Shown here: positions 8,556 through 18,019 of the stretch, piece by piece
How the letters are laid out: each line of letters starts with the position of its first letter
Position numbering within the stretch: position 1 is the stretch's first letter
Program-made: the position numbers and the translations under genes
The notes under the pieces: model-generated
Told to the model about the DNA's origin: nothing
Database searches by the model: none
What the model saw: the letters and a program-made list of their open reading frames with translations, nothing else
Source: an uncultured Porphyromonadaceae bacterium
GTDB lineage: Bacteria; Bacteroidota; Bacteroidia; Bacteroidales; Muribaculaceae
Assembly (NCBI GenBank): GCA_947177405.1
Contig: CAMWUJ010000024.1
Location: 1 to 41,137 of the forward strand
Length of the DNA: 41,137 nt
Reading direction: 5' to 3'

Positions 8556-9803
8556 ATGGCAAAGAAAGCAGAGACAGTGAATATGGTCGATCAGTTTCAG
8601 GAGTTCAAGGAACTGAAGAATATTGATAAGACCACTATGATATCAGTGCTTGAGGAGAGTTTCCGCAATGTACTGGCAAAGATGTTCGGCACTGACGAGA
8701 ACTTCGATGTTATCATGAATCCCGACAAGGGAGACTGTGAGATATATCAGAATCTCGAGGTTGTGCCTGATGGAGAGGTGGAAAACAAGGATATGCAGAT
8801 CGGCCTGACCGAGGCCCGCGAGATAGACCCCGAGTGTGAGATCGGCGAAGATGTGACACGCCGCATCTTCTTTGAGAAATTCGGACGTCGCGCTATCCTT
8901 ACTCTTCGCCAGACACTACAGTCGAAGATCCTCGATCTTCAGAAAGATGCCATATATTCGAAGTTCAAGGAGCTTGAGGGCGAGGTGGTCGCAGCTGAGG
9001 TGCATCAGATATGGAAACGCGAGATGCTCCTTATTGATGAGGACCAGAACGAGCTCATCATGCCCAAGGACGAGCAGATTCCCGGAGACTTCTTCCACAA
9101 GGGAGATGTGGTGAAGGCAATCGTGAAGCGTGTGGATAATCCCAATAACAATCCAAAGGTGATTGTGAGCCGCACCGATGAGCGATTCCTCCGTCGTCTT
9201 TTCGAACAGGAGGTGCCTGAGATTCATGACGGTCTTATCACGATTCGCGATGTAGCCCGTATTCCGGGTGAGCGTGCCAAGATTGCAGTGGAGAGTTATG
9301 ACGACCGCATTGATCCTGTGGGAGCATGTGTGGGTATCAAGGGAAGCCGCATCCACGGTATAGTGCGGGAGCTCCGCAATGAAAACATCGACGTGATCTC
9401 ATATACGGCCAATCCGTCGCTTTATATCCAGCGTGCGCTCAGCCCCGCCAAGATTTCATCTATCCGTCTCAATGAGGAGGAGAAGAAAGCGGAGGTGTTC
9501 CTACATCCGGATGAGGTGTCGCTCGCTATCGGAAAGGGCGGCATGAACATTCGTCTGGCTACAATGCTGACCGGATATTCCATCGATGTATATCGCGATA
9601 TCGAGGAGGGAGAGGAAGATATCTATCTCGATGAATTCAGCGATGAAATCGACGGATGGGTGATCGAGGCCCTCAAGAACCTTGGACTTGGCACAGCGAA
9701 GGCCGTGCTTAACGCAAGCAAGGAGCTTCTCGACCAGGCCGATCTTGAAGACGATACGCTGGAGCATGTGATGGAAGTGCTCCGGGCCGAGTTTGACGAT
9801 TGA
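8556..9803 (+). CDS. nusA: Transcription termination/antitermination factor NusA
   Basis: The 415-aa protein binds RNA polymerase and controls pausing, termination and antitermination. It has the N-terminal polymerase-binding domain (1 to about 130), an S1 domain (about 140-205), and two KH domains marked by GIKGSRIHG (about 260) and IGKGGMNIRLA (about 325). The acidic tail (about 350-415) ends in EFDD. Length is close to other Bacteroidota NusA proteins, which lack the long C-terminal repeats seen in enterobacteria. It sits 61 bases after rimP. Confidence 0.96.
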   Translation: MAKKAETVNMVDQFQEFKELKNIDKTTMISVLEESFRNVLAKMFGTDENFDVIMNPDKGDCEIYQNLEVVPDGEVENKDMQIGLTEAREIDPECEIGEDVTRRIFFEKFGRRAILTLRQTLQSKILDLQKDAIYSKFKELEGEVVAAEVHQIWKREMLLIDEDQNELIMPKDEQIPGDFFHKGDVVKAIVKRVDNPNNNPKVIVSRTDERFLRRLFEQEVPEIHDGLITIRDVARIPGERAKIAVESYDDRIDPVGACVGIKGSRIHGIVRELRNENIDVISYTANPSLYIQRALSPAKISSIRLNEEEKKAEVFLHPDEVSLAIGKGGMNIRLATMLTGYSIDVYRDIEEGEEDIYLDEFSDEIDGWVIEALKNLGLGTAKAVLNASKELLDQADLEDDTLEHVMEVLRAEFDD

Positions 9804-9879
9804 TCGTGAGACCGTACACCGACCCCCGACGTCACACCCCCGGGTGGCGCCCGGTAACAATATCAGGGATTGGATAGAG

Positions 9880-9897
9880 GAACGCCCCGGGGCGTTC
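9880..9897 (+). promoter_or_regulatory. Perfect 18-bp GC palindrome between nusA and infB
   Basis: GAACGCCCCGGGGCGTTC reads identically on both strands. It lies 36 bases before infB in a GC-rich spacer that also contains GGGTGGCGCCCGG (9842-9854). There is no T run, so it is more likely an RNA-stability or pausing hairpin than a terminator. Confidence 0.4.
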
Positions 9898-9933
9898 GTC
9901 CCGGGGAAATCCTTCAGTATCTAAAACCGTTTT

Positions 9934-12900
9934 ATGCGTACAAAAATAAGCAAAATAGTAAAAGACCTTAACGTCGGACTCAGCACCGCTGTGGAGTTTC
10001 TCCGTAAACACAATATCGAAGTTGAGGAGAATAATCCCAATGCACGGATTGACTCCCACGCTGTGGAGATGCTCACAAAGGAATTCAGCACCGACAAGGA
10101 TGTGAAGAAAAGAAGCATCGATATCATCAACACCAAGAAAGAGAAGAAGAACGACAGGGTACAGACCAAGGAGGTAAAGACTGAGATTCCCCAGCCCAAG
10201 ATACTCGGGAAGATCGATCTTTCAAGCGCAGGCAAGCCGCAGACTCCGCAGCCTAAAAAGGAGGAGAAAAAGGAAAAGAAGGCCGAGATGAAAGAGGCTG
10301 CTCCTTCGAATACAGTAAAGGCGGCACCGGCTCCCAAGCCGGTGGAGAAGCCGGTGGAGAAAAAAGAACCGGCTCAGGAAAAGAAGCCGGCTCCTGAGCC
10401 CGCACGTGATTCCTCTGCCAAGCAAGCCTCGGCCGCCGGGGAGAAGCCGGCTAAGGAAACACCCAAGATTACCGAAGCTCCTGTCGTAGCCCAGACTCCT
10501 GCCGCTACGGAGAAGAAAGCCCCGGCAAAGGAGCCTCAGACAAAGAATGAGTCAACTACAAAAGATAATTCAGTGAACAATAACCAACATCCTGAGAAGA
10601 AGGAGAAATCCGCAACCCCCCGGACCGAATCACAGAATACGTCCCAGCAGCCGGAAAGCAAGGTGTTCCGCCTGTCGGCTCCGGCACAGGGTCCGGAATT
10701 GAAAGTCGTAGGCAAGATCGACCTCGCATCGCTTAACCAAGCCACCCGTCCGCGCAAGAAAAGCAAGGCGGAGAGAGCACGTGCCGCCCAGGGCAATGAC
10801 TCCGACCGCAAGAAGCGCAAGAGAATAGGGAAGGAGAAGGTAGATATCGAAAAAGCCGCAGCACAGCCCGGCTTCGGGTCCGACGGGCGCAAGAAAGACC
10901 GCGGAGGAAATCAGGGCGGAGGCAATAACCAGGGCGGCCGCAATAACGCCGGGCATGGTGGCCAGCGCAACGAAAACAAGGGAGGAGGACGCAACCGCGG
11001 ACGCAACCGTGATGATCGTCGTCAGAACAAGCCCGAGGTTAACGCCGAAGATGTGCAGAAGCAGGTGAAGGAAACCCTTGCCCGTCTCACCAACAAGACC
11101 ACAAAGAAGAGCGTGAAATGGCGTAAGGAGAAACGTGAGGAGATGCACAACCGTGAGCTCGAGAACCAGCAGCGTGAGGCTGCCGAGAGCCGCGTGATCA
11201 AAATCACGGAGTTTGTCACCGCCAACGACCTCGCCAACATGATGGATGTGCCCATCAACAATGTAATCGCGACCTGCATGAATCTGGGTGTGATGGTCTC
11301 TATTAACCAGCGACTCGACGCCGAGACAATCAATATCGTGGCTGAGGAATTCGGATTCACCACTGAATTTGTGAGTGCCGATGTGACAGAGGCTATCGAG
11401 ACCGTAGAAGATAACGAGGAGGATCTCGAGGAGCGTCCACCTATTGTGACCGTGATGGGTCATGTGGACCACGGTAAGACTTCACTGCTCGACTATATAC
11501 GCAAATCCAATGTGATCGCCGGAGAGGCCGGAGGTATAACCCAGCATATCGGAGCATACAATGTCAAGCTCTCCGACGGACGCCGAATCACATTCCTGGA
11601 TACTCCCGGTCATGAGGCATTCACCGCTATGCGTGCGCGTGGAGCCAAGGTGACCGACCTTGCAATCATCATCGTGGCTGCCGACGACGACGTGATGCCC
11701 CAGACAATCGAGGCGATCAACCATGCTTCTGCCGCCGGTGTGCCGATGGTATTTGCTATCAACAAGATAGATAAGCCAGCCGCAAACCCTGACAAAATCA
11801 AGGAGGAACTTGCCAACATGAATTATCTCGTCGAGGAATGGGGTGGTAAATATCAGAGTCAGGATATCTCTGCCAAGAAAGGTCTTGGTGTGGAGGAACT
11901 TATGGAGAAGGTGCTTCTTGAAGCCGAGCTCCTCGAACTCAAGGCCAATCCTAACCGTAACGCCATCGGATCAGTGATCGAATCCTCGCTGGATAAGGGT
12001 CGTGGTTATGTGGCTACGGTGCTCGTGCAGAACGGTACGCTCCATGTGGGCGACGTAATCCTTGCCGGAACACATTTCGGAAAGGTGAAAGCGATGTTCA
12101 ATGAGCGTAACCAGCGTGTCACCGAGGCCGGTCCTTCCACTCCGGTCCTTATCCTCGGACTCAACGGTGCTCCCACCGCGGGCGACACCTTCAATGTGCT
12201 CGACACTGAGCAGGAAGCACGCGAGATCGCCGGAAAACGCGAACAGCTACAACGTGAGCTTGGCCTCCGCACCAAGAAGCGTGTTGGACTTGAGGAGCTG
12301 GGCCGTCGTAGGGCTCTCAACGACTTCCATGAGCTAAACCTTGTGGTGAAGGGAGATGTGGACGGATCAATCGAGGCACTTTCAGATGCTCTGCTAAAGC
12401 TGTCCACTCCCGAGGTGCAGGTCAATGTGCTCCACAAAGGTGTGGGAGCTATCTCCGAATCTGATGTGACTTTGGCAGCCGCTTCCGACGCTATCATAAT
12501 CGGCTTCCAGGTTCGTCCTTCAGCAGCCGCTAAACGAGAGGCCGAGAAAGAGGGAGTCGAGATTCGTCTATATTCGGTGATCTATAAAGCCATCGAGGAG
12601 GTGAAAGATGCTATGGAGGGTCTCCTTTCTCCCGAAATCAAGGAAGAGATCACCGGTACGGCTGAAGTGCTCCAGACCTACCATATATCCAAGGTCGGCA
12701 CTATTGCCGGTGCTATTGTGCGTGATGGTAAGATCAAACGTCAGTCGAAAGTGCGCGTGATCCGCGACGGCATCGTTATCTATAGCGGTGAGCTCGGTTC
12801 GCTCAAGCGCTTCAAGGATGATGTCAAGGAAGTGGTATCGGGTTACGACTGCGGTCTTTCCGTGCAGGGTTACAACGATATCCGCGAAGGCGATATGATC

Positions 12901-12939
12901 GAGGGCTTCGAGGAAGTGGAAGTGAAGAAGACTCTCTGA
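9934..12939 (+). CDS. infB: Translation initiation factor IF-2
   Basis: This 1001-aa GTPase delivers initiator tRNA to the 30S subunit. Residues 1-50 form an IF2_N module. About 70-400 is a long low-complexity linker, first rich in Lys, Pro, Ala and Glu, then in Gly, Asn and Arg. A second IF2_N module occupies about 420-480. The G domain has GHVDHGKT (about 509), DTPGHEAF (about 556) and NKID (about 610), followed by the two beta-barrel domains and the C-terminal tRNA-binding domain. The long linker is common in Bacteroidota. The start is ATG, and folK follows after 12 bases. Confidence 0.97.
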   Translation: MRTKISKIVKDLNVGLSTAVEFLRKHNIEVEENNPNARIDSHAVEMLTKEFSTDKDVKKRSIDIINTKKEKKNDRVQTKEVKTEIPQPKILGKIDLSSAGKPQTPQPKKEEKKEKKAEMKEAAPSNTVKAAPAPKPVEKPVEKKEPAQEKKPAPEPARDSSAKQASAAGEKPAKETPKITEAPVVAQTPAATEKKAPAKEPQTKNESTTKDNSVNNNQHPEKKEKSATPRTESQNTSQQPESKVFRLSAPAQGPELKVVGKIDLASLNQATRPRKKSKAERARAAQGNDSDRKKRKRIGKEKVDIEKAAAQPGFGSDGRKKDRGGNQGGGNNQGGRNNAGHGGQRNENKGGGRNRGRNRDDRRQNKPEVNAEDVQKQVKETLARLTNKTTKKSVKWRKEKREEMHNRELENQQREAAESRVIKITEFVTANDLANMMDVPINNVIATCMNLGVMVSINQRLDAETINIVAEEFGFTTEFVSADVTEAIETVEDNEEDLEERPPIVTVMGHVDHGKTSLLDYIRKSNVIAGEAGGITQHIGAYNVKLSDGRRITFLDTPGHEAFTAMRARGAKVTDLAIIIVAADDDVMPQTIEAINHASAAGVPMVFAINKIDKPAANPDKIKEELANMNYLVEEWGGKYQSQDISAKKGLGVEELMEKVLLEAELLELKANPNRNAIGSVIESSLDKGRGYVATVLVQNGTLHVGDVILAGTHFGKVKAMFNERNQRVTEAGPSTPVLILGLNGAPTAGDTFNVLDTEQEAREIAGKREQLQRELGLRTKKRVGLEELGRRRALNDFHELNLVVKGDVDGSIEALSDALLKLSTPEVQVNVLHKGVGAISESDVTLAAASDAIIIGFQVRPSAAAKREAEKEGVEIRLYSVIYKAIEEVKDAMEGLLSPEIKEEITGTAEVLQTYHISKVGTIAGAIVRDGKIKRQSKVRVIRDGIVIYSGELGSLKRFKDDVKEVVSGYDCGLSVQGYNDIREGDMIEGFEEVEVKKTL

Positions 12940-12951
12940 TAAAGACAGGGA

Positions 12952-13368
12952 ATGAAATATTATATAAATATCGGCACCAATCTCGGCAATCGCCGGCTCA
13001 ATCTGAGCCGGGCGGTGGCAGCCGTGGAGAGGAGGTTTGGATATTTTGAGATATCTAAAGTGGTGGAATCGGAGCCCTGGGGCTTCGACTCCACCAATCT
13101 GTTTCTGAATGTGGCTATGATGTTTGAAAGCGATATGGAGCCCATAGATGTGCTTCATGCTCTTCAGGAGATAGAGAAAGCTATTTCTCCGGAAGCGCAT
13201 CGCAATCCTGACGGGTCTTATCGCGACCGCCTGATTGATATCGATATCATGGCCATCGAGAATGTCACAGTCGATACCGAGGAGCTAAAGGTGCCTCATC
13301 CCCATCTCTTCGACCGTCCCTTCTTTATAAATCCTCTCAAGGAATTGCTTGGAAAGGATCCGGATTAA
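12952..13368 (+). CDS. folK: HPPK, folate pathway pyrophosphokinase
   Basis: The enzyme transfers pyrophosphate from ATP to 6-hydroxymethyl-7,8-dihydropterin in folate synthesis. The family marks are an N-terminal 'INIGTNLGNRRLNL', then 'SEPWGF' and 'FLNVA', and the catalytic block DRLIDIDIMAIE (about 95-106) ending with 'VPHPHLFDRPFFINPL'. At 138 aa it is slightly shorter than the usual 150-170 but has every core motif. It is probably cotranscribed with infB (12-base gap). Confidence 0.92.
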   Translation: MKYYINIGTNLGNRRLNLSRAVAAVERRFGYFEISKVVESEPWGFDSTNLFLNVAMMFESDMEPIDVLHALQEIEKAISPEAHRNPDGSYRDRLIDIDIMAIENVTVDTEELKVPHPHLFDRPFFINPLKELLGKDPD

Positions 13369-13388
13369 ATTGGTGGAGAGACAGATAA

Positions 13389-13431
13389 TAAAAAAGATGC
13401 GGGAATCAATTGATTTCCGCATCTATATTTT
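13389..13431. terminator. Bidirectional terminator between folK and dnaX
   Basis: AGATGCGG (13395-13402) to CCGCATCT (13417-13424) encloses a further AATCAATTGATT palindrome, giving a nearly unbroken 30-base hairpin. A-rich sequence lies on its left and T-rich sequence on its right, so it can end transcription from both sides. The dnaX stop codon (13406-13408) lies inside the hairpin. Confidence 0.8.
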
Positions 13432-15175
13432 TAAGGAATTCCCCTAAACCCGGATTGGCGGCGATAGCCTTAGCCACAAATTCAGCGGGAGGGAGTGCCT
13501 TCACAATCTCCACCGTAGGGTCAAGCTCGGCGCGAATTGAGATGAAATCGTTCTGAAGCGAATCCCGCAGGAAGGTTACGAGTTTGGTGGACGATTCGAA
13601 CGCCTGTTTCTGTGCCGGATGCTCCACGAGAATCAGGAATTCGTTCTCTCCGGCAACCTCAACCTTAGCCTTTCTCATGGCGGAGGTAAGGATACGCTCG
13701 TCGGGATTGTTCTGAATGAAAATATTCCATGCATTGATAAACCGATCTATGTTCACCGGTGTCTTTCTGCGCTCCAGAGAGGAAGTGGTGTGGCCGGATG
13801 ATCCTGAGATGCTGAATGTCTGGGGAGCCGCCATAGGTCGGTGTGGCATATCGGGTCGGGGTGCGGGAGAGGATTGGCGCTGAGCGGTCGTCTGTGGGGT
13901 TGCCGCTGCGGGTTGCCGCTGAGCGACCGTCTGTGGGTTTGCCGCAACAGAGTGCTGCGTTGCCGGCTGCCGGGGAGGGGCTGCGGTGGCCGGTGCTGCT
14001 TTACCAGGCGCAATGGCCGGATTCCCTAAGGGAGGATTCTTGTAGGTTCCGGAAAAGGGAGGATCCGCCGGGGAGAGAAGTTGGCAGAGACGAATGAGAG
14101 TCACCTCTACAAGAAGCTGTTTGTTAGAGGCCGTGCGATAGTTGAAGTCGCAGTCGTTGAGAATCTTCATTGCCGCATAATACCATTGCAGGGGGAGCGA
14201 TCCTGCCTGTTGTCTGAAACGCGCCGCCGTGTCCTCGGGCAATTCGAGCAGAGGAAGAGTGCGTGCGTCGGCAGCCACCATGAGGTCGCGCACATGGGAG
14301 GCGAGGCCGTTGATGAAGAAAAGAGAATCGAACCCTTTGTCGCGCACCTCCTTATAGATTACCAGCGATTCCGGGATGTCTGATTTTGCAAAGGCATCTG
14401 TAAGACGGAAATAATATTCATAGTCGAGCACATTAAGCGTCTCGATTGTGGATTCATAAGTCACGTTTCCACGGCAAGAGGCAGCCACCTGGTCGAAGAT
14501 CGACAAAGCATCACGCATAGCTCCGTCGGCTTTGCGGGCAATCACACTGAGGGCACGACGTTCGGCAACAACACCTTCATTCTGAGCCACATATTCCAGA
14601 TGATCCACCGTGTCATCGATAGTGATACGCTTGAAATCATATATCTGACAACGCGAGAGGATAGTGGGTATCACCTTGTGCTTCTCGGTAGTGGCAAGGA
14701 TGAATATAACATAGGATGGTGGTTCTTCCAAAGTTTTAAGGAAGGCATTGAAGGCAGCGGAGGATAGCATGTGTACCTCATCGACAATGAAAACCCTGTA
14801 TTTCCCGACCTGAGGAGGAATATTGACCTGCTCGGTAAGGGCGCGGATATCATCGACGCTGTTATTGGAGGCGGCATCGAGCTCGATGAGGTTATATGAA
14901 TTGCCCTGTTCGATAGCCTTGCAGGAATCACATTCACCGCAGGCCTCCCCGTCGGGAGTAGGATTGAGACAGTTGATAGTCTTGGCGAATATACGCGCGC
15001 AGGATGTTTTTCCGACACCACGAGGCCCGCAGAAGAGATAGGCTTGTGCGAGGCGACCCGAGGTGATGGCATTTTTAAGGGTAGAGGTAAGGGTTTTCTG
15101 ACCCACCACTGTCTTGAAAGTAGCGGGACGGTATTTTCGGGCGCTGACTATATATTTAGGGTTGTTTTCAGACAT
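13406..15175 (-). CDS. dnaX: DNA polymerase III subunit gamma/tau
   Basis: This is the clamp-loader ATPase. I place the start at 15175, where MSENNPKYIVSARKYRPATF begins; 17 further codons upstream are open but look non-native. Walker A is GPRGVGKTS (about 47), a four-Cys zinc module follows (CLNPTPDGEACGECDSC), and the DEVHMLS Walker B comes next with the sensor 'ILATTEKHKVIPTILSRCQ'. After about residue 370 there is a Pro/Ala/Gln/Thr-rich linker and then a C-terminal domain. The length of 589 aa is normal. Confidence 0.95.
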   Translation of the reverse strand: MSENNPKYIVSARKYRPATFKTVVGQKTLTSTLKNAITSGRLAQAYLFCGPRGVGKTSCARIFAKTINCLNPTPDGEACGECDSCKAIEQGNSYNLIELDAASNNSVDDIRALTEQVNIPPQVGKYRVFIVDEVHMLSSAAFNAFLKTLEEPPSYVIFILATTEKHKVIPTILSRCQIYDFKRITIDDTVDHLEYVAQNEGVVAERRALSVIARKADGAMRDALSIFDQVAASCRGNVTYESTIETLNVLDYEYYFRLTDAFAKSDIPESLVIYKEVRDKGFDSLFFINGLASHVRDLMVAADARTLPLLELPEDTAARFRQQAGSLPLQWYYAAMKILNDCDFNYRTASNKQLLVEVTLIRLCQLLSPADPPFSGTYKNPPLGNPAIAPGKAAPATAAPPRQPATQHSVAANPQTVAQRQPAAATPQTTAQRQSSPAPRPDMPHRPMAAPQTFSISGSSGHTTSSLERRKTPVNIDRFINAWNIFIQNNPDERILTSAMRKAKVEVAGENEFLILVEHPAQKQAFESSTKLVTFLRDSLQNDFISIRAELDPTVEIVKALPPAEFVAKAIAANPGLGEFLKNIDAEIN

Positions 15176-15346
15176 TTGAGTGATAGTTGTGGTGAACCAT
15201 CCCGGGAAGATCCGGAATGATGGCACAAATAAAAAGAAATAATTACAAATCTAATAAAAAAAAACGATAGCATAAAGAGAAATATGCAACAATCCGGCCT
15301 ATGAGGCGTTACAATTTTAAGAATAACCGAAATTTAACAATTAAAT

Positions 15347-15907
15347 ATGAAGAGTTCTTTATACACTCGCACCGGCGACGACGGCACTACATCGCTCGTA
15401 GGAGGTGCCCGCGCAAAAAAGAACTGTGCGCGACTCGAGGCCTATGGGGCGATTGATGAATTATCCTCTTATCTTGGAGCCATAGCATCCGATATCCGCT
15501 GCGAGAGCGAGTTGCAGGGACAGGTACGGGCCGTTCAGAACGAGTTGTTCAACGTAGGTGCCTATCTTGCCACCCGTCCCACAGTAGGGGAGGAGCAAGG
15601 GTGCGCGAGTCTGACTCCGGAGAAGATGAGCCAGCTTGAAGGCTGGATCGATGCCCTTGATGAGCAGACACCCAAGATAAATGCGTTCATACTTCCCGGG
15701 GGAAGCGAATTGGCTTCAAAGGCACATCTTGCAAGGGTGATATGCCGCAGGGCGGAGCGTCGGATAATTGACCTTTCCGATGAGGAATATGTTGATCCGA
15801 ATGTGATAGCTTATATCAACCGCCTATCCGACTATCTCTTTATCGCAGCCCGTTATATCAATTTCATGAGAGGAGTGAATGAGGTGGTGTGGCAACAGAA
15901 CAAATAA
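15347..15907 (+). CDS. Corrinoid adenosyltransferase, PduO type
   Basis: This 186-aa enzyme adenosylates cob(I)alamin with ATP to form coenzyme B12. It carries the ATP-binding N-terminus 'YTRTGDDGTTSLVGG' and the helical-bundle blocks 'YGAIDELSSYLG', 'FILPGGSELASKAHLARVI', 'CRRAERR' and 'NRLSDYLFIAARY'. It is divergent from dnaX and is followed after about 90 bases by the DUF2795 gene. Confidence 0.93.
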   Translation: MKSSLYTRTGDDGTTSLVGGARAKKNCARLEAYGAIDELSSYLGAIASDIRCESELQGQVRAVQNELFNVGAYLATRPTVGEEQGCASLTPEKMSQLEGWIDALDEQTPKINAFILPGGSELASKAHLARVICRRAERRIIDLSDEEYVDPNVIAYINRLSDYLFIAARYINFMRGVNEVVWQQNK

Positions 15908-15999
15908 TAAATCGGGGCACATGCCTGAAAATTAACTTGGATAAAACAGTCAACGGCCAAGGCCGGTGATAATTATAGAAAACAAAAAAACAGAAAGAT

Positions 16000-16221
16000 A
16001 TGTATTGGACATTAGAACTTGCGTCAAAGCTTGAGGACGCACCCTGGCCTGCAACCAAGGAAGAACTTATTGACTTCGCCATGCGCAGCGGCGCGCCGAT
16101 GGAGGTGATAGAGAATCTCCACGAGATAGAAGATGAGGGAGAAATTTATGAAAGTATAGAAGACATCTGGCCCGACTATCCCTCCAAAGACGACTTCTTC
16201 TTCAACGAAGAGGAATATTAA
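16000..16221 (+). CDS. DUF2795 domain protein
   Basis: The 73-aa acidic protein begins MYWTLELASKLEDAPWPATK and contains ELIDFAMRSGAP and an acidic, aromatic tail. This pattern is strongly conserved in Bacteroidota DUF2795 proteins, whose function is not known. It is the last core gene before the integrase, so the element junction probably lies just behind it. Confidence 0.85.
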   Translation: MYWTLELASKLEDAPWPATKEELIDFAMRSGAPMEVIENLHEIEDEGEIYESIEDIWPDYPSKDDFFFNEEEY

Positions 16222-16247
16222 AGAGAAATTTTTAGTTAAGCATCTGA

Positions 16248-16293
16248 AAATCAATGGCTAAACAAAAATTAGTTTGTTTGGCCATTGGTTTTT
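16248..16293 (+). terminator. 19-bp stem terminator of the DUF2795 gene
   Basis: Left arm 16248-16266 and right arm 16273-16291 pair along 19 positions, with two G-U wobbles and a six-base loop. T residues continue to 16293. The right arm contains the first copy of the AGTTTGTTTGGC repeat, so terminator and repeat array overlap. Confidence 0.8.
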
Positions 16294-16364
16294 AATGGTC
16301 TTAAATGGTGTAGTTTGTTTGGCTAAAATACGTTATTTTGGAGGAAAATCCGAGTTTGTTTGGC
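16271..16364 (+). repeat. Three direct repeats at 41-bp steps before the integrase
   Basis: AGTTTGTTTGGC occurs at 16271-16282, 16312-16323 and 16353-16364, each exactly 41 bases from the last. Copies two and three extend to AGTTTGTTTGGCTAAAAT. The spacing is about four helical turns, which suits same-face binding by a recombinase or a regulator. The third copy ends 11 bases before a -7 box (TACCTTTG, 16375-16382) for the integrase. Confidence 0.75.
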
Positions 16365-16374
16365 TAAAATTCAT

Positions 16375-16382
16375 TACCTTTG
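16375..16382 (+). promoter_or_regulatory. -7 element of the integrase promoter
   Basis: TACCTTTG matches TAnnTTTG and lies 58 bases before the integrase start, immediately after the third direct repeat. The promoter could therefore be repressed or activated by whatever binds the repeats. Confidence 0.6.
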
Positions 16383-16440
16383 CACTGGTTTGTGAGTATT
16401 GCATTAAACCCGATTATTAACCTCAAAACAGACTATTAGA

Positions 16441-17799
16441 ATGGGAAGACCTAAACGACTCTATCCACTTGGAAAATATCGCCTCCGTATCCGAGGTTCT
16501 ATAGACTCAAGCAAGGCTTATCTTGTCGAACTTGAATATACATGGAATCGTCAGATTGTAAGAAAGGGTATGAATATTTTCGTTAAAGTTGGAGACTGGA
16601 ATGAAAAACTGAATAAGGGCCGCGGGGGTGTGAAGAACAGTTACGGACCGGAAGCAAATCGCATCAACGCATTGCTTCTTGGCCGAGTAGATAAGATAGA
16701 TGGGCTTCTTGCTGAATACTCCCAGCGAAACCCGAATCAAATAACAGCACAGCTGATTAATGATTTTCTATCTGACAAACCTTTGATTCGACAGGACAAG
16801 GGTAAGGATTTTATTGAGTTTGCTACTGAGCGACTGGACTCGGATTATTCTCGTAATCGTATTGGAAGGAGTCGTTACATGAATGGTAAGAGCGGATTGA
16901 ATATTTTCCAGACATTCCTACGTGCTACTAAGAAAGGGACATATAAGACTGATAGCATTTATGTAGGAGAAGTATCTGTTGAGCTTATCGATGAATACAT
17001 CAGTTGGAGGAGGGATGTGAAGTTGAATTGTGATGCTACTATCAATCATTCGTTAACTCCAATACTTAAGGCATGTGCGTATGCTGCTGAGTTGAGGCTG
17101 ATAGAGCCCTCAATAAACGCCCGCCTTCAGGATATGAGAATTGCTCCTAAGATTGCCTTATCAATCGATGAAAGTGAGTTTGATGGAAAAAGCCTTAGTC
17201 AAGAAGAGTTTGGTAAGTTGGTGGAATTTTACAGTTGCGATAAAGAGACTCGTCGTAAGGAATTTATTGAGATGTTTCTTTTCGCTTTCCATGCCTGTGG
17301 ATTAAGGGTAGTGGATGTGATGACTCTTCAATGGGGTCATATTGACTTTGAGAAGAAAGAACTCCGTAAGGTGATGGTCAAAACCAATAAGAGGCATGTC
17401 ATTCCTCTTAGTGAACCGGCTATAGATATTTTGAAGAAATGGAAGGAAAAGAGACCTGATGCGAAGTATGTTTTTGATTTGGTAAAGGATGAACTTGATA
17501 TAGACAATGACGAAAGCCTTTACCGGGCAAGAAACAGTGCAACCAAGTGTATAAATCAATCCCTAAATGTTGTTGGGGAAAAGTTAGGGCTTAAATTTAG
17601 TTTAACTATGCATGTAGCGCGCCATACCTTTGCAGTCTTAGCTCTCAACAATGGATTATCAATGACTGTCGTCAGTCGGCTTCTTGGTCATGCAAGTACC
17701 GATATTACCGAAAAGGTCTATGCCAAGTTTCTTCCTGAGACACTTTCGGTAGAAATGGCTCGAATTAATTCCGAATTAGAAAAGTATCGGTTATTTTAA
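16441..17799 (+). CDS. Tyrosine recombinase (site-specific integrase)
   Basis: The 452-aa protein has an N-terminal arm-binding part (1 to about 110), a SAM-like core-binding domain (about 120-230) and a catalytic domain. The active-site set is visible: Arg289 (ACGLRVVDV), His391 and Arg394 (HVARHTF), His417 (GHAS) and Tyr427 (KVYAKF). It resembles integrases of Bacteroidota conjugative and mobilizable elements. It is the first gene after the core genome, and the following genes are A+T-rich cargo, so it probably catalyses integration of this island. No tRNA gene lies beside it; the attachment site is probably in 16222-16440. Confidence 0.92.
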   Translation: MGRPKRLYPLGKYRLRIRGSIDSSKAYLVELEYTWNRQIVRKGMNIFVKVGDWNEKLNKGRGGVKNSYGPEANRINALLLGRVDKIDGLLAEYSQRNPNQITAQLINDFLSDKPLIRQDKGKDFIEFATERLDSDYSRNRIGRSRYMNGKSGLNIFQTFLRATKKGTYKTDSIYVGEVSVELIDEYISWRRDVKLNCDATINHSLTPILKACAYAAELRLIEPSINARLQDMRIAPKIALSIDESEFDGKSLSQEEFGKLVEFYSCDKETRRKEFIEMFLFAFHACGLRVVDVMTLQWGHIDFEKKELRKVMVKTNKRHVIPLSEPAIDILKKWKEKRPDAKYVFDLVKDELDIDNDESLYRARNSATKCINQSLNVVGEKLGLKFSLTMHVARHTFAVLALNNGLSMTVVSRLLGHASTDITEKVYAKFLPETLSVEMARINSELEKYRLF

Positions 17800-17951
17800 A
17801 ATCAAAATGGGTATAAAAGAGTCTTAGGAGAATCCCATAGTATTAAACGTAAACAAAACTGAGAATTTTAATCATTCCATTGTGTTGGAATATATGGACT
17901 CCAATGGTAATGGAATAGTTAAAACCCATTTTGCAGCGACTATGAGAGAAA

Positions 17952-17996
17952 TACACTTTTGTGTTAGGCATAAGCAGATTAGTTCTATTATCTTTG
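17952..17996 (+). promoter_or_regulatory. Palindromic operator plus promoter of the ThiF-like gene
   Basis: The operator TACACTTTTGTGTT (17952-17965) is followed, exactly 28 bases after its TTTT centre, by the -7 box TATCTTTG (17989-17996). The operator centre then falls near -41 from the expected start, the usual site of class II activators. The same layout recurs at 18841, 19595 and 25176. Confidence 0.75.
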
Positions 17997-18019
17997 CATG
18001 TATTTTAATATAGATATAC

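Noticed and set aside
16222-16440. tRNA gene as integration target
   Set aside because: No cloverleaf or CCA-type 3' end is visible; the region is a terminator hairpin, repeats and the integrase promoter.
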